Positions 22,675-23,428 of a DNA stretch of 23,428 nt are shown piece by piece; the first letter of the stretch is position 1; every line of letters starts with the position of its first letter. The DNA comes from Bacteroidetes bacterium UBA6661 (lineage in GTDB: Bacteria > Bacteroidota > Bacteroidia > AKYH767-A > OLB10). A program made the position numbers and the translations under genes. The DNA lies in contig DKKR01000029.1 in NCBI GenBank assembly GCA_002455375.1, positions 630 through 24,057 on the forward strand, written 5' to 3'. The notes below the pieces were generated by a model that did no database searches, was not told where the DNA came from, and worked only from the letters and a program-made list of their open reading frames with translations.

Positions 22675-23428
22675 ATGATACAAGACGAATTACTTTTAAG
22701 AGAAAACAAAGAACGCTTTGTACTGTTGCCAATTAACTATCCTAAGGTTTGGGAGATGTACAAAAAGCATGAACAAAGTTTCTGGACAGCAGAAGAAATT
22801 GACCTGCATCCTGATTTGGTTGATTGGGAGAATAAACTTAATAACGATGAACGTCATTTTATAAAACATGTACTTGCATTTTTTGCAGCAAGTGATGGCA
22901 TAGTGAACGAAAACCTTGCTGTAAATTTTATGAGTGAAGTTCAGATTCCTGAAGCACGCTGTTTCTATGGTTTTCAAATTATGATGGAAAATATTCACTC
23001 CGAAACATATTCCTTATTAATTGACGCTTATATAAAAGACCCTAAAGAGAAGCATTATTTATTTAATGCCATAGAAACCGTTCCTTGCGTAAAGAAAAAA
23101 GCCGACTGGGCATTACGCTGGATTCAGAATGGAAGCTTTGCTGAGAGGTTAGTGGCCTTTGCAGCTGTAGAAGGCATTTTCTTCTCCGGTAGTTTTTGTT
23201 CTATTTTCTGGTTAAAGAAAAGAGGATTAATGCCCGGACTTACATTCTCCAATGAGTTGATTTCGCGTGATGAAGGTCTGCATTGCGATTTTGCATGCCT
23301 ATTATATAGTATGCTTCAAAACAAAATGACAGAAGAGCAAGTGCATACAATTATAAAAGATGCTGTTAACTGCGAACATGAGTTTGTTACTGATGCATTA
23401 CCTGTTTCTCTGATTGGTATGAACGCCA
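22675..23428 (+). CDS. nrdB: Class Ia ribonucleotide reductase beta subunit NrdB (cut by window edge)
   Basis: The radical-generating small subunit, which with NrdA reduces ribonucleotides for DNA synthesis. The first 251 codons are present and the frame is open at the right edge. The sequence is of the eukaryote-like R2 type. The di-iron ligands are all visible: D74 (ASDGIVNEN), E105 and H108 (MENIHSE), E166 (AVEGIFFSG), E200 and H203 (RDEGLHCDF). The radical tyrosine is Y112 in ETYSLLID, so a normal tyrosyl-radical enzyme is expected rather than a tyrosine-less class Ic form. The ATG at 22675 gives MIQDELLL, a usual start. The C-terminal tail that binds NrdA, and nrdA itself, lie outside the window. 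Confidence 0.96.
   Translation, partial: MIQDELLLRENKERFVLLPINYPKVWEMYKKHEQSFWTAEEIDLHPDLVDWENKLNNDERHFIKHVLAFFAASDGIVNENLAVNFMSEVQIPEARCFYGFQIMMENIHSETYSLLIDAYIKDPKEKHYLFNAIETVPCVKKKADWALRWIQNGSFAERLVAFAAVEGIFFSGSFCSIFWLKKRGLMPGLTFSNELISRDEGLHCDFACLLYSMLQNKMTEEQVHTIIKDAVNCEHEFVTDALPVSLIGMNA

Noticed and set aside
22696..22998. 100-residue open frame antisense to nrdB
   Set aside because: nrdB is unambiguous on the plus strand with all metal ligands, so this frame is a shadow.
1..23428. Mobile elements, prophage, CRISPR or defence island
   Set aside because: No transposase, integrase, repeat array, restriction or toxin-like gene was seen, and codon use and gene order look like core genome throughout.

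Overview
The window is an AT-rich, gene-dense chromosomal segment from a member of the Bacteroidota, most likely a free-living Sphingobacteriia/Chitinophagales/Flavobacteriia-type lineage; the rank below phylum cannot be fixed from the sequence. The main evidence is the fused LpxC-FabZ protein typical of this phylum, several upstream elements of the Bacteroidota housekeeping promoter form TAnnTTTG, a LuxC-family acyl-CoA reductase beside a dicluster ferredoxin, and a eukaryote-like class Ia NrdB. I see no rRNA, tRNA, CRISPR array, transposase, integrase or phage gene.

Layout. (1) 1-2703, minus strand: the lipid A unit lpxD > lpxC/fabZ > lpxA (lpxA runs off the left edge), joined by ATGA stop/start overlaps, with a near-consensus promoter before lpxD. 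(2) 2815-9564, minus strand: a five-gene surface-glycan unit reading GT39-type membrane glycosyltransferase > GT4-type glycosyltransferase > NAD-dependent sugar epimerase > fused MDR-dehydrogenase/Gfo-Idh-MocA oxidoreductase > alpha/alpha-toroid protein. (3) 9605-11846, minus strand: a 12-repeat TPR protein followed at once by a ComA-type phosphosulfolactate synthase. (4) 11859-15300, minus strand: serC > serA > DUF1015, a serine-pathway transcription unit bounded by a promoter and a terminator hairpin. (5) 15320-20596: a secreted orphan protein, a ferredoxin with its own promoter and terminator, a divergent acyl-CoA reductase (plus), a lipoprotein dipeptidyl peptidase III (minus) and another secreted orphan (minus). 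(6) 20741-22278, plus strand: an ECF sigma factor and a membrane anti-sigma-like protein that carries an internal duplication. (7) 22279-23428, plus strand: a 396-base leader/intergenic region with a perfect hairpin, then nrdB, cut by the right edge.

How the genes fit together. Regions 1 and 2 build the outer surface: lipid A acylation and deacetylation, linked through FabZ to fatty-acid supply, and a separate sugar-modifying and polymer-building set. Regions 3 and 4 bring together PEP/sulfite chemistry (ComA) and phosphoserine chemistry (SerA, SerC, DUF1015). These could be unrelated, or could both feed sulfonate or serine-derived lipids. The most interesting leads are DUF1015 co-transcribed with serA/serC, the TPR-ComA pair, the fused bi-domain oxidoreductase cluster, the internally duplicated anti-sigma protein and the structured nrdB leader. 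All functional links between units are inference. Most of the window is ordinary core genome.
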